64,000 bases of DNA from Cryptomeria japonica. Taxonomy: Eukaryota; Streptophyta; Pinopsida; Cupressales; Cupressaceae. Below the pieces are notes generated by a model. It did not search any database. It had not been told where the DNA came from and saw only the letters and a list, made by a program, of their open reading frames with translations. The stretch spans positions 192,519,891 to 192,583,890 of the forward strand of contig NC_081406.1 in assembly GCF_030272615.1 (NCBI RefSeq), given 5' to 3'. Below are positions 24,121-36,029 of the stretch, in pieces (within the stretch, counting starts at the first letter, position 1; every line of letters begins with the position of its first letter). Made by a program: the position numbers and the translations under genes.

Positions 24121-25429
24121 TTTGTTATCCGTGAGCAAACAGATAGACGTGGGTCCCAGGTATTCCTTTCTAATGCAAGATGTAAGATGATTAAGGGTTC
24201 TATGGTGATTGTTAGAGGTGTCACATTCAACACTTTGTATAAGCTAGAGGCATACACGGTTGCGTGTAATAGCTCACTTTTGTAAAAAGTAAATCTATTG
24301 ATACTTCATCGAAAGATTTGAGGGTTTCACCTTCAGCGGATGGACATGGATGTTGGGTACCTAAGGGTGCTCTTTCTTCTAAAGCAAAGTTACCTGCAAA
24401 GAAGACTATGTTATGTCACTAGAGACTTGGCCACATTGGAGAAAAGGGTCTAAGGACCTTGAAAAATAAAAACCTTGTTGAAGGTTTGAATGATTGTAAT
24501 CTTGACTTTGATTTTTGTGAGCATTGCATTTATGAAAAACAAAATCACGTTCAATTTTACTCGAGTTCTCATAAATCTTCTGATATTTTGGATCTTATTC
24601 ATTTTGGTGTGTTTGGTACCATAGATGTTCCTTCCCTTGGAAAATCTACATATTATGTTTCATTTATATATGATTTTAGTAGAAGGACATGGGTATACTT
24701 TCTAATCAGTAAATCTAAAGTTTTTAGTTGATTTAAAGAATTTAAAGCAATGGTTGAATTGCATATTGGAAAGAAAATAAAATGTTTGAGGACTGATAAT
24801 GGCGGTGAATTTTGATCCAATGATTTTGATAGATTCTGTAAAGACTATGGTATTAACAAACAAAAGACAACTTTGTGTTCTCCACAATAGAATGGGGTTG
24901 CAAAAAGAATGAAAAAGACATTGATGGAGAAGGCTAGGAGTATTCTAAGTGGTTTTGGGCATATGCACACGTGCCAAAGGAGAAGCGAACAAAGTTGGAG
25001 AACAAGGTTGTGAAATATATCTTCATCACTTATAGTTATGGTGTGAAAGGATACAAGCTTTGGGACCCTGTTGCACAAAAGGTAATTCATAGTAGAACTG
25101 TTATTTTTAGAGAAATTAAGTCTCCTTCTGTTACATTGCAGCTAGAACAAACTAAGAAGGAAGATGTGATTCAATTCCCTTCTACACTTGAGAGAGTTGA
25201 ATCGAGACCCCTTGATAGGCAAGAAGCTGAGGAGAGCTCATCTAGCTCTGAATCTTTAGAAGAGGAGGAAGAACCTCCAACTCAACTTGTTAGAAGGTCT
25301 ACAAGACATAGACAACCACCTGAAAGGTATTCACCTGATGATTGGAGATGTATTTTTTCTTTGAATACTAATATGGATGAACCTAGATCTGTAGAAGAGG
25401 CGTTAGGTATTAATGACGTAGAATCCTAG
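24121..25429 (+). pseudogene. Copia B integrase, broken and internally deleted
   Basis: The 90-codon piece 24459-24731 carries the Cys pair of the zinc-binding region (FCEHCIYEKQ), then DLIHFGVFG and YYVSFIYDFSRRTWVYFL of the catalytic core. The LRTDNGGEF-type motif follows at about 24790. The normal NGVAER motif reads NGVAKR at 24894-24911, so the catalytic Glu is Lys. Near 24945 the text jumps from ARSILS to a downstream HVPKEKRTKLE motif, so about 70 codons of the core's end seem deleted. The C-terminal part (24971-25429) keeps KGYKLWDPV and an acidic/Ser-rich linker. Confidence 0.85.
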
Positions 25430-25438
25430 AAGATTGTT

Positions 25439-26940
25439 ATGGAAGAAGAAATGACAACTTTGAAAAAGAATGATACATGGGATCTTGTACCATTACCTGA
25501 AGGACAGAAGATTGTTGGTTGCAAATGGGTGTTCAGGAAAAAGATTGGTTCAGATGGAGGCATTAAGAAGTATAAAGCAAGGTTGGTTGCAAAATTCTAC
25601 TCTCAAGTTGAGGGTGTTGATTATGGTGAGATATTTTCTCCTATTGCAAAAATGACATCCATTAGATTTTTGCTTTTTATTGTTGTTGCTTATGATTTAG
25701 AGGTTGAGCAAATGGATGTGAAAACTGCTTTCCTTCATGGTGATTTGGAGGAGGATATTTATATGATACAACTGGAGCACTATGTAGTGAAAGGTAAAAG
25801 TAATTTGGTTTGTAAATTGAAGAAATCTTTGTATGACCTCAAATAGAGTCCTAGGATGTGGTACTATAAATTTGATGCATATGTGTTGAGTTTGGGATTT
25901 GAATGTTCTAAATCAGATCACCGTGTTTATTATAAATTTGATGGTGATCATTTCCTGTATATTGCATTATATGTTGATGACATGTTATTCATTGGTAAAG
26001 GGAAAGGTATGATTTCAGAACTAAAGTCTCAACTTGCTACTAAATTTGAAATGAAAGATCTTGGTCTAGAAAAACACATTCTTGGGATGGAAATTAAAAG
26101 AGATAGAGTGAATAGAAACCTATGGCTAGGTCCAGAGTAAGTATGTGAGTCCACTTTTATAGAGGTTCAACATGCAAGACTGTAGGCCATTGTGTGTTCC
26201 TTTCACAGTTGGAACGGAATTATCTGTTGCAGATTGTCCTACATTCCCATCGAAGATGGAAGACATGAGCAAAGTGCCTTACCAGAGTGCAGTTGGAAGT
26301 TTTATTGCATGCTATGGTCTTTACTAGACCATAAATTGTCCAAGCAGTGGGAGTTCTTTCCAGATATATGTCTAATCCTGGTAAAGTTCTTTGGGATGCA
26401 GTCAAAAGAGTCTTCAGATATTTGAAGGGTACCTTAGAGTATTCTTTGTGTTATCATGGTAATTTGGTTGGAGACGCGATTTTCCTTGATAGTCATGGTT
26501 ATGTAGATTCGGACGAGGCATGTGATATTGATAGCAGAAGATCCACCAGTGCTTATGCGTTTACTTTATTTGGTGATGCAATTAGTTGGATGAGTAAGCA
26601 ACATGTTGTGGTCGCTTTGTCCACTACAGAAGTAGAGTATATGGCAGCTACTCATGCTTGTAAAGAAGCCAATTAGCTTAAGAGACTATGTTCGGATATT
26701 GGAATAAAACAAGGTGCAATGATAGTTTATTATGATAGTCAGAGTGTGATCTGCCTAGCTAAGAACCCGATATTTCATGTCCGGACCAAGCATATTGATG
26801 TTTAGTATCATTTTGTCAGAGATATCGTCAAAGATGGCATGGTGAAGCTGGTTTGGTAGAAACTTTGATGAATGTTGCAGATTCTTTAACTAAGGTTGTG
26901 AGCACAAAGAATTTCAAATGGTGTTTGGATTATATGGGCC
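25439..26940 (+). pseudogene. Copia B reverse transcriptase/RNase H, broken
   Basis: RVT_2-type RT: NDTWDLVPLPEGQKIVGCKW, KKYKARLVAK, QMDVKTAFLHGDLEEDIYM and KSLYDLK (25439-25846). A TAG sits in place of a Gln codon, then WYYKFDAYVLSLGF and the active site YVDDMLFIG (25970-25996). RNase H (26347-26676) has CDIDSRRSTSAYAFTLFGDA, SWMSKQ and ALSTTEVEYMAA. The terminal KHIDV.YHFVRD motif is at about 26788-26820. There are several frameshifts and stops. Confidence 0.9.
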
Positions 26941-27014
26941 TCATGGCCCCTAGAAGTTAATTTATTATGTTGATACTCCCTTTGCTCTTGCAAGGTGTTT
27001 GACAAGTGGGAGAA

Positions 27015-27910
27015 TGTTAGGAAAAATGGTGTCTCAACCTTGCATTTACATGAGGTTACTATTTATAGTAAGTTTTCATTTGAGAACAAAATGGTGTGAA
27101 ATTATCCCGAAAGCTTCTAGTTGGCTAGATAAGCATTTTGATAAAGTTTCATTGCAAGATCACAACTAGTTTTGAAGATATGAAAGTTTTCATTTTGGAG
27201 GGGTTCGATGAAATGATTAAATTTAATTTTGAGGACTTTAGAGACTCTAAAATGCCTTGAAATATGGGCGTAAATGATGTAGCAGTTTACAAGGTGATAC
27301 AACACTTTGCGATCTTTCTAGTGCTTCAAACAATTCGTCAATAGAACACATGGTTCACAAGTTATGGCCTCCAGAAGTTTGTACGCTTGAAATAGGAAAG
27401 ATAAAATGCATCAAACACATAAATGAGTTGTAAAAGGGAGGGACACATGTTGATGTGTGTTTTGACACATCACAGGGTATCTAGATAGGAGATAAGGTCG
27501 ACTCCACTTTATTGGGTGGTTTTAGCCCATGGTTTTGTAATACCATTTGACAATTTCTTGTATTGTCTCCTATATATGAGGTGCGTGAGATAGAGGTTAT
27601 GTGCAAGATTCTTATGGCTATTGAGTTACCTTTGATTCTCCGATTAGTGGCACTCCTATGAAGAGCTTGCTATGCAAGTATATTGTAATCTATTGCTGAT
27701 TGCTGAATAATATATTCGGCGGCTTTTGGAGTGTGGGGTTTTTCTCCTGAAAGGGTTTTCCCCACGTAAATCACAGTGTTATGGTATGCATGCTATTGTG
27801 TCTATTTCTGTTAAGTTTTTGTAATTGTTGTAATAATATGTAAAAGTTTTTGCATTACCCTCCTCTCAATATTAGTGTAGGAAGTTGTTCCGCTACTTAA
27901 CTTCCTTACA
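27015..27910 (+). repeat. 3' LTR of Copia B
   Basis: Starts TGTTAGGAAAAATGGTGTC just after the purine-rich GTGGGAGAA (27006-27014), the likely polypurine tract, and ends ACTTCCTTACA. It differs from the 5' LTR at many scattered positions, so the insertion is not recent. Confidence 0.92.
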
Positions 27911-28145
27911 TCTCTCGCATTACCTATTGGGATAAAACTCCTCTCTAAATGAGAGAAAAGATAAAAACGTGAACAAGTGATGAAATAGTGATGAATGGAC
28001 TCAATGACACCCCAAGGATTACATCTATTACAAATATACAATCAATTGTCTCTCCATGGAAAAGAAAGAGAGAGACTATGTAGCCCCCCATAATGTGTAA
28101 TTTCTTAAAAAAATGGTGGATACTTTGAGAAGAAACATGATCCAA
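27911..28145 (-). pseudogene. Possible LINE zinc-binding (zf-RVT) remnant
   Basis: A minus-strand reading contains CNRCNPWGVIESIHHYFITC. Its CX2C...E..HX4C spacing resembles the zf-RVT motif after the RT domain of plant LINEs. It ends at the Copia B insertion. Upstream text (FFKKLHIMGG) is not diagnostic. A chance resemblance is possible. Confidence 0.3.
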
Positions 28146-30655
28146 TTCTTATAAACAATATTTCTCCCTTTGGGAAGAACATAGACCAAGTACAAATATA
28201 GGAATGTTTACCATCCTAGATAAGAATTGGTAGGAAGAATTATCCAAATGTGTGAACATTGTGTCTTTAAAATATGCTCATGTGTTGTCATGTCCTCGAT
28301 AGATGATAATATCACAATTTATTAAAGGCACATTCCTAATCAAAATAGAAGGTGACAAACCAAGATCAAGTTCTAATTGATGTTAAACTATATACAAAGA
28401 CAAAGATGATGTGATAGTAATAATGCCATGATAATCATCAAATTAGAGAGATAAACCCTCAAATTGGTCCTCCAAATATGTCAAGTGATCATCCCATAAA
28501 GATGTATCTGAAAGATAATGATTTACATATTACAATGAACCACTAGAATCTCTAAATAAATCAACAACAAAATATGGATGTGTGATCTTAATTAGAGAAG
28601 TGGGAGCTACAATAGATATCTCATGATCATCAAGATGCTTAAGTTTTGCATCATATTCATGCTCCTCTAAAGTATCATCATCAAGTGGTAAATTATTAAC
28701 ATCACCAAGTGGAATGAGGCAATCTAATGTAGGATTATCTGGGAATGGAGGATTATGTGGATCTCCATAGATCTCCTAGATCTTAGTCTAAAGTGTGTGT
28801 GGGCATCTAATTCTTGAGATTTGATTATAAGTATCCTCGAAGATGCTTGTTGATGGGTCTTGCAATTGTCTCTATTTTATTTGTTTTATTCTTGCTTTCA
28901 CAAGACTTTTAATGTTTTAAGGCTACATCCTAAACTATGTTTGAACTTAATAGATGATATCAAACATGTGATGAATGAATATTTTATGTCGATTTCCATG
29001 GTTGATATAATGCCATAATGTTATGGATGGCACATTGATGTGAATGGATGTTTTCTCTGAGATACTAGCATATAGCTTAAGGATTAATGGTTGGCTTTCA
29101 ACCAAAGTAGCATGTGCCTTGCAACCCATGTTGAAGAATTCAAAGGATGCCAATTGTTATGAAGATGTGTTGACCTTTTCTTAAAGAATAAATGTGTGAA
29201 GGATGTGGAAGAGTTCACAAGATAATTAATATGTGCTTCATTAAGTCATGCATATTGATTCGCGTACTTTCCAATCTTTATGTTTCCTTTTGAATAAGAG
29301 TCCAACTTGGATTGTGACTCCTGCAAGTTTAAGTTTTTTTTTTTCTTCAGTTTCATAGTAGAATAAGTCATCCTCAATGTTAGGGGGGATTTACAAGTGT
29401 TTCTATTAGTTTATAAGATGTAATAATCCCACTCTCTCGGATTGTGTATAAAGTCTAATTTTGCTAGAGTTTGGGAGATATTTTGCATATGTGATACAAA
29501 CAAGATTTTTCCTAGATTTATGATTAATTAGAAAACTTTCTACTATCTGTTATGTACTATTGAAGATGAATAAAGTGAATGCTTGATGATGGTGGATGAT
29601 GTGTTGAGTTAAGACTACTTTGTGATCAGAGGTTGCCACCCCTCAAGAAAGGGTCACCTTAGGTAGTGTAATCCTCTTATAGTTAGTTTCATTAAATCAA
29701 CATTAGTTTAGATTGTTCATTAATTTCATAAATTAGTTGTTATAATTTTTCTTCTCCAGTTAGATGCATATAATTTGTTAATGATGTTAGTAGTTTAGAT
29801 TGCGAGTTAAAGTTGCAACATAGTCATAACATTGCACTTTGCAACCATTTCTAAGTTAATTATTTGCAACAACAACTATGCATGTAGGTTTATATTCCAA
29901 CATTTTGTCTATCTCAATTAACTTTTATATTTAGTTAGTTACTTTATGTAATTGATAGGGAGCATAAAGAGTCCTCAATTGCAAAATATAGTGCCATCAT
30001 TGTCCAAGTAGATACGTACTTGGTTGATAATTAAATGAGCCTATCTAGGACATTAGGCTAATTAATTTGGGATATGTTGGTCCATTAAGAGTATGTAGTG
30101 AGTTGTCTACATCAACCTATTGCACCTACTAGGGACTAGTCACTTGCATAGATACTTGCACCAATCAATCCTATGATATGATCATTTTTATTACCTTAAA
30201 TTGGTTGCTTCTATTGTGTCTATGGCTCAAGGATGAGTCCATAAAGATGAGACAAAATATTGAGCCACTTGCAAATTGTCAAGATTCCTTTTTGCCAAGA
30301 CTCATAATTTTCCTTAGTTAAAATGATTACAGAAGGATGAGTTGTATAACCCATTATTATAATAATGGTACACTCATCAATGATAAAATTAGAGATCAAA
30401 ACATGACATGTGACTGAAATGAATTGATTTGATAAAAATATCACCTTCCCAAATGAATTGATTTGATAAGTAATCCTTCAAGATAATAAGATGTACCTAG
30501 GGCTAAAACTAGGAAAAGTGCATTGATGTCATGTGTTTGCCTCACCAAAAGGAACAATAACTAGAGCTAAAGTCTCAACCCAAAGATTGGTCATTCATTC
30601 TATGTAGTTATTATCTCTATGACTGAAGTTAATTTACTTGTCAAACCAGGGACGT
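28146..30655. other. Spacer, nothing clear except a possible Copia gag scrap
   Basis: No gene recognised. Near 30220-30400 on the minus strand a broken frame reads VIILTKENYESWQKGIL and CKWLNILSHL. This resembles the start of a Copia gag (normally L.G.NY..W...M), but the match is short. Confidence 0.4.
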
Positions 30656-30659
30656 ATTA

Positions 30660-31789
30660 CTTGAAATGGGTATGCACTATATATGCACTAAGTTCCTACG
30701 ATAGTTATTCTGCACTACCGCAGCAACTAAATATATTCAAAATAAACAAGTGAAAACATAACAACTGAATGGCTACAAGAAAGCTTAACATTAACATAAG
30801 ATCCTAACTAAATAACTGTTAACTAAGTTCAGAGCTAACAAACAAGAATTACTCTATCTGCTTTAGCTACAGGAACAATCACAAGATCTGGTTCTAGTGG
30901 TTGTAGGAACAGTCAGTCGCTAGAACATCTACTGCAGCAAAGGGAAAACTTAATCTAACAAACACACAGGGATACTCACCAAGTGGGATCCCTTAGATGA
31001 GTGTATCCAAACTTTAAAGACGATTCTATATACTCAGAATAACATAACTTTTATTCATTGTTTTCAAAAATCGATACAACACATGAAATGAAAGAAATGC
31101 TTCAGGTTCTGAAAAATAGTGTCTCTAACCCCTGTCTAACCTTTGAGAAGAGGTGCAGGATTTTATTTATAAGAAAAATATAACAAACTTCCTACTATCT
31201 AGATCACACCCATGAAATGAGGTGGAAAACATTTATGAATACTAACAAAATAAGTTAATCCACAGAAAACGTGGAACTTAGCTAAACCGCAACCAAGAAT
31301 ATAGCATGGCAGTGTTACAAGATTGATGTTTTATGAAGACAAACATAATGAATTTGGAGTCACCTTGCTATTCCTTTGTCGATTCTTATGCACACCATCT
31401 TCTCTGTTGTTTTGAATGTTTAACCACCCTTGAATGTCTCCAACTACTTTTATGACGTGATTCAACATCTGGCTTGCAATAACCGCTTGTGCAACATCTC
31501 ATTTATTCCTGCATTTAAAAGATAGAATATACAACAATAAATATATATCTATTTTCATTAATCATAATACTTATACATTCACACATGATATTACCTATGA
31601 TAATCCACATGGCAACATGAATAATAGGTCAAAACAATACAAGATTTAATGGGTTTAGTTATCATCTAGAATGCACATAGTCAAACTTTAATACATCACA
31701 TGACTCAAACACTATCCCAATATGCAAATTAAAACATGGCAAAAACTTATCAGTTATAGGAATAAAAGAGCTAATATTTTAGCTCATCA
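30660..31789 (-). repeat. 3' LTR of the Gypsy element
   Basis: The right end AGCTCATCA abuts the polypurine-tract complement. About 280 bases (31511-31789) recur at 43065-43340 (CACACATGATATTACCTATG, TGACTCAAACACTATCCCAA and so on), proving they belong to the LTR. The remaining leftward extent is inferred, because that part of the other LTR was deleted. Confidence 0.7.
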
Positions 31790-31802
31790 TGCCCCCCATC
31801 TT
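31790..31802 (-). other. Polypurine tract of the Gypsy element
   Basis: The minus strand reads AAGATGGGGGGCA directly before the LTR start TGATGAGC. Position and purine run fit the plus-strand primer. Confidence 0.75.
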
Positions 31803-31875
31803 AATGTCTTGCTGATCCTCCAACAAGAGGAAAATTTCTTATCCGGGCATTGACTCATAAATCACCTATGGTTCC

Positions 31876-33934
31876 TTATCCTGTTCCTCCTGTAGCCAAG
31901 TTCCAATAAAACCCCTTCATCTTTTCCAGCCTAGTCCACCTAGCTTCCTTTGTGGCCTCTTCATATGGTTTGTTTGTAGCCCTGCATCCCATCAATGGCC
32001 ACATAAGGATAGGTGGCTGAAATATCAAGGATAGCCAGTTATTTCTTTTTGTCCTACCCAAGTGGATATACTTGGGAGCTCTTTGTGTGGTTGCATGATA
32101 ATTAGGCAATGAATGGGGTTCACCCTGCTTTAGGTCTTCTGGGAGATTATTCCAACATTGAACTAAACATTCAACTGCAGCTTGATTTTCATTTTCAACC
32201 AAATGCTCATATTCCTGAAATGCTTCCTCTCTCAACGGTAAAACCTGGCTTCTGACATCAGGTCTAATCAACAACTTCTGTCAGTCATAGTACATATGTC
32301 GTGGGTTTTTGGCTTAAGCTCTAATTGGCAATGGGCAATCAAACTCCAAATTTTTGTATGTTCTAGCCTGTGTTTCCATACTGATTTCATTTTGTATTCA
32401 TGACATCAATGCTTTTAATTGAATGTCACCAATGTATAGTAAGGGATTCCATTCATTGTCAGAAGGCACAACATAATTATGCACATGAAATTCACATAAC
32501 AAATTCTTAACAACTATAGGAGAGTTTTGATAAACATTATAAAATTTCTGTGGAGTATCTAGAGAAGGACTAAGATCCCTAATAATGCGATTTAGCTTGA
32601 AACACAAATACTGCTCCTTCAAATATAAAGCATAAACTCTTGGAGGAGCCCTGCACTACATCAATTCAGGAACCATGTTTGCAATTGTGTCTACTTTGGT
32701 TTGCAATTCAACAATCTGCTTGTCCCTCTTTTCAATCTCTTTCTATTGTTTATCAGTAATTCCCTGTAACCTAACCCTTTCTATCTCCCACTATCTATAA
32801 AATGTAAGTGCAATGGATAAACTAGTGAGAGATGAAGGGAGCCTATGAGTTGTTACTTGAGGGCGTGAGATCTCTTCAACTGGTTCTTTAAATTGTTTTG
32901 CTACATGTACCAAATTCGACAGTTTGTTGGCTCCATGTTCTTCTTGTGGTTGAATCCCTATTTGAATTTTGTGCCCTACTTTTGATGTTTCCATAGAATT
33001 GACTTCAATCACATCCCCTGCTGCTTGAGTTCTTCGTTTACTCCATTGACTCCTTCTCAATTGCATTTCCTGAGTGGTTGCAGGAGACGTTGTTGTAGGA
33101 GGTGTTGCTGCAAGAGAATTTCCCTTTACCTTGCGCAACAAGTAAGGTTTATTCGGCAATAGGAGGTTCGTTCACTGCAAAAACCCTAGGAGATGAGGGT
33201 TCTTTGATATCTTCCTCTTGAGCTACAATTTCTTTTGCAGCAGGAACATTTTCCTCCCCAAATTGCAGGATATATTCAAAATCTCCCCATGCCATCCGTG
33301 CGACATCTCTGAGAGAACGTTCTACAAATAATTTGATCAAGTCATGATGACTAACAAAACAATTACCATCGTTCTGTGTTTCCTTTGCACTTATGGAAAT
33401 AAGATGATATAAGAAATTAGGAACATTCATCCTTCAACCATGCCTTAGATGACTCAACAATTTAAAATGAATCGAATGCAAATTTGAGTACCTACCGTCA
33501 CAGGTAATATATTTCATCACATAAAATGCAATCTGGGGCCATTCTGCTGGAAGAGATGTCTGTTTGGTTCCCTTCTTGTCCATACTTAGGGGTCCGTCTG
33601 CTGAGTGAGTAAAATTTTCCCTAGTGCTTCTTACATATTTCGCCTCAGGAAACAGTTCTCCCTCCTGCGGTAACCCAGTGACTTTGACTATCCATTTTTC
33701 TGTGGTACTGACCCTTAACCCTTTGACAGAGGCCTCTCCTTCGCTGTATGTATGCATGAATTCATGAGCAATTTCTTCATTGAAATCTGTCAATTTTAGA
33801 ATATAGTCAATCCACCCATACATACGGAAGTAATGTTCACACTGGACGTCCTGCAACAAAGCATCATGAACTACTGGTTCATGACGAATAGGAGCTCCTC
33901 CCATGAATAACTCGGCTTTCAAAATAATTACCAC
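31876..33934 (-). pseudogene. Gypsy accessory ORF3 (between integrase and 3' LTR)
   Basis: A broken frame of about 680 codons in the env position. 33934-33149 is one frame with a single TGA at 33434-33436. It then shifts near 33150 and continues in another frame to 31876 with stops. The N-terminal part reads YFRMYGWIDYILKL and VKVTGLPQEGELFPEAKYV, resembling the plant-transposon accessory domain (PF20167-like by recollection, not searched). The middle is Pro/Thr/Gln-rich with a possible short coiled coil (EIEKRDKQIVELQTKVDTI). No signal peptide or membrane segment is evident, so a retroviral-type envelope is unlikely. The function is unknown. Confidence 0.6.
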
Positions 33935-34496
33935 AACAAAATGAAAGACTGAAATAACTTGCAGAATTGAAAATTCATGCTCCGAAATACTCTAGTTCTT
34001 TTTCAGTACCTTTCATCGACTATGGCGGAAGGATGAACTAATCACTCATGCCACAGGATGTCTCATTCAAAAATGATACCAGGCAAATTAAAACACATTA
34101 TTGACAAGGACAGATAATTATGCAACTTGTAAATCGGACCACAAAACACCCCCCCCCACAACTTAAGATGATACATTTCCACACATGTGAAAAAGGACAA
34201 AGGGAAGGGTATGCGGATTATGCGAATCAAAATAGGTAATAATCATAATGAAATAATAAATGCATAATTAAAAAAAAAAAGAACGCATACCTACAGTCGT
34301 ACTAATTAATGATGCATGAAACAATTAGTTATTCACAATATGATATGAGATGACGTGAAGTGAATGATGTGACAGACATAGATATGAAATGGAATGAGGT
34401 GGATGGGAAAATTATTATCGAAGAATGATATTTCCATAAAGCATGGAAATGGTTTTTATGAAGGCACGCATGAAGAATTTAAGACTAAGGACCAAG

Positions 34497-34687
34497 AAGG
34501 CCCCCTGCAGAAGCTGCAGGAACTGCGTCCATAATGTCCTCTCTAGATGTTGTAGGAACTTCTTCAAATGCTACAGGAATTGTGGAAAGAGGGTTTTCTT
34601 TAGATGTTGTAGGAACTTCTTCAGATGTTGTAGGAGCTTCTTTAGATGCTGCAGGAACTTCTTCAGATGCTGCAGGAACTGTTGTCT
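34497..34687 (-). repeat. 21-bp minisatellite encoding FLQHLKK repeats
   Basis: The plus-strand unit CTTCAGATGCTGCAGGAACTT is repeated four times in perfect 21-base phase at about 34597-34680. Variant copies stand near 34539-34582, and related GCTGCAGGAACTGC pieces lie to the left. On the minus strand it encodes F/L-LQHLKK heptads at the C-terminus of the integrase frame. Confidence 0.9.
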
Positions 34688-35932
34688 ACACTTGGTTGGC
34701 AAATTGCTGCTGTAATTGTTCTTTGGTTGTAGGTGTATGATATAGGCATAGTCGATGACCATTGACCAAAAGTTTGAATCTAACTGGTCTATTGTTGTCA
34801 ACCGAACTGTTCCATTTGGAAAAACTTCATCTATTTCATAGGGGACCAACCATCTAGTCTGCAACTTCCCCATAGTATCCTTATATCTGGAATCATATAG
34901 CAATGCCCAATCTCTAGATTTAAATTTTCTCTCCTTGATATATTTATCATGCCATTTAGCTCGTTGATGTTGAATAATCTCTGTATGCTGGACAACCATC
35001 TTTCTCAACTCATCCAAAGCATTCAATTGCATGATGTGGTCTTTTTGTGCTTCTGAGAGAGTCATATTCAACTGCAGAGTTGTCCTAAGAGTTTTATGCT
35101 CAAACTCAATGGGCATCATTGTTGTTTTTCCATACACCATTTCAAAAGGTGTAAAACCAATTGTTGTCTTCCATGTTGTTTTGTATGCCCAAATGGCTTC
35201 AGGAAGTCTATTTGACCAATCTTTCTTATGAAGAGCTACTATCTTGGTAAGAATAGCTTCTAAATCCCTGTTTGTAACTTCCACTTGACCATTTGCTTGA
35301 GGATGGTATGTAGACTTCCCGTGTCTGATATTATATTCATTAACCAATGCTGTAATTAATGTGGAAGTAAATTGTGGTCCTTGATCTAAAACAATATTTC
35401 TTGGTACTCCATATCTGGTAAATATTTCATCATAGAGGAATTCAGCCACCTTATTATCTCTTGCATGTGTCATGGCCCTTGCTTCCACCCATTTTGTAAC
35501 ATAATCAGTGCATACTAGAATATAAGATTTCCCATTGGAAGGAGGATCAATTGGTCCAACAAAATCCAATCCCCATTTGTCAAATGGTGCAACCAATATC
35601 TAGGGATATAATGGCATTTCATCAGATCTAGTAGGCCTACCCATTCGTTGTCATCTATCACATTTTCTAGTATATTGTGTTGCATCTTTATACAAAGTTG
35701 GCCAATAATATCTTGTGCTAAAGATTTTAAGTGATGTTCTTTTAGCAGCAAAATGTCCTCCACATGGCTCATCATGACATGCATGAAGGATATCATATGT
35801 TTCATCTTCTCTGACACACCTTCTCATGACTTGGTCAGGTCTAATATAAAATAAACAATCAACGATCCATGAGAAATTAAAGCTTTTCTCAACTAGCAGT
35901 CTTCTTTCTTTAGGAGAAAAATGAGAAGGCAT
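34571..35932 (-). pseudogene. Gypsy integrase with heptad-repeat tail
   Basis: The N-terminal HHCC zinc domain lies at 35932-35651 (ILHACHDEPCGGHF, then CDRCQRMG across a stop near 35650). The catalytic core is in the 341-codon frame 35596-34571: WGLDFVGPI (first Asp), NIVLDQGPQFTS (second Asp) and HPQANGQVEVTNRDLEA (Glu), so all three DDE residues are present. A GKLQTRWLVPYEI-type C-terminal domain follows at about residues 240-270. No chromodomain is seen. The frame ends with four FLQHLKK-type heptads, then TLFPQFL. Integrase inserts element cDNA into chromosomes. The core frame is intact but separated by stops from the zinc domain and RT. Confidence 0.9.
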
Positions 35933-36029
35933 CTTATTAGAAACTAAATAATTTGCAATATCAGCATACCGGGAGTGTGAGCTTTTATCAGGAACAAATG
36001 TTCATCTAGAAAAGCATCATCTATGGCTG

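Larger units (their letters stand above)
22062..27910 (+). mobile_element. Copia element B, full length, degenerate
   Basis: Complete Ty1/Copia structure on the plus strand: 5' LTR, PBS, gag with zinc knuckle, protease, integrase (internally deleted), RT, RNase H, purine-rich tract and 3' LTR. Flanking bases are TCTCG (22057-22061) and TCTCT (27911-27915), matching at four of five positions, consistent with an old 5-bp target duplication. Many stops cut every domain, so it cannot encode a working product. Confidence 0.93.

Noticed and set aside
31876-33934. Env-position ORF as a retroviral-type envelope gene
   Set aside because: No signal peptide, membrane segment or cleavage motif is seen, and its start resembles plant transposon accessory proteins instead.
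34443-34740. Plus-strand frame with repeated CCRNFF(R/K) Cys-rich units
   Set aside because: It is the opposite-strand reading of the 21-bp minisatellite inside the integrase gene, with no independent support.
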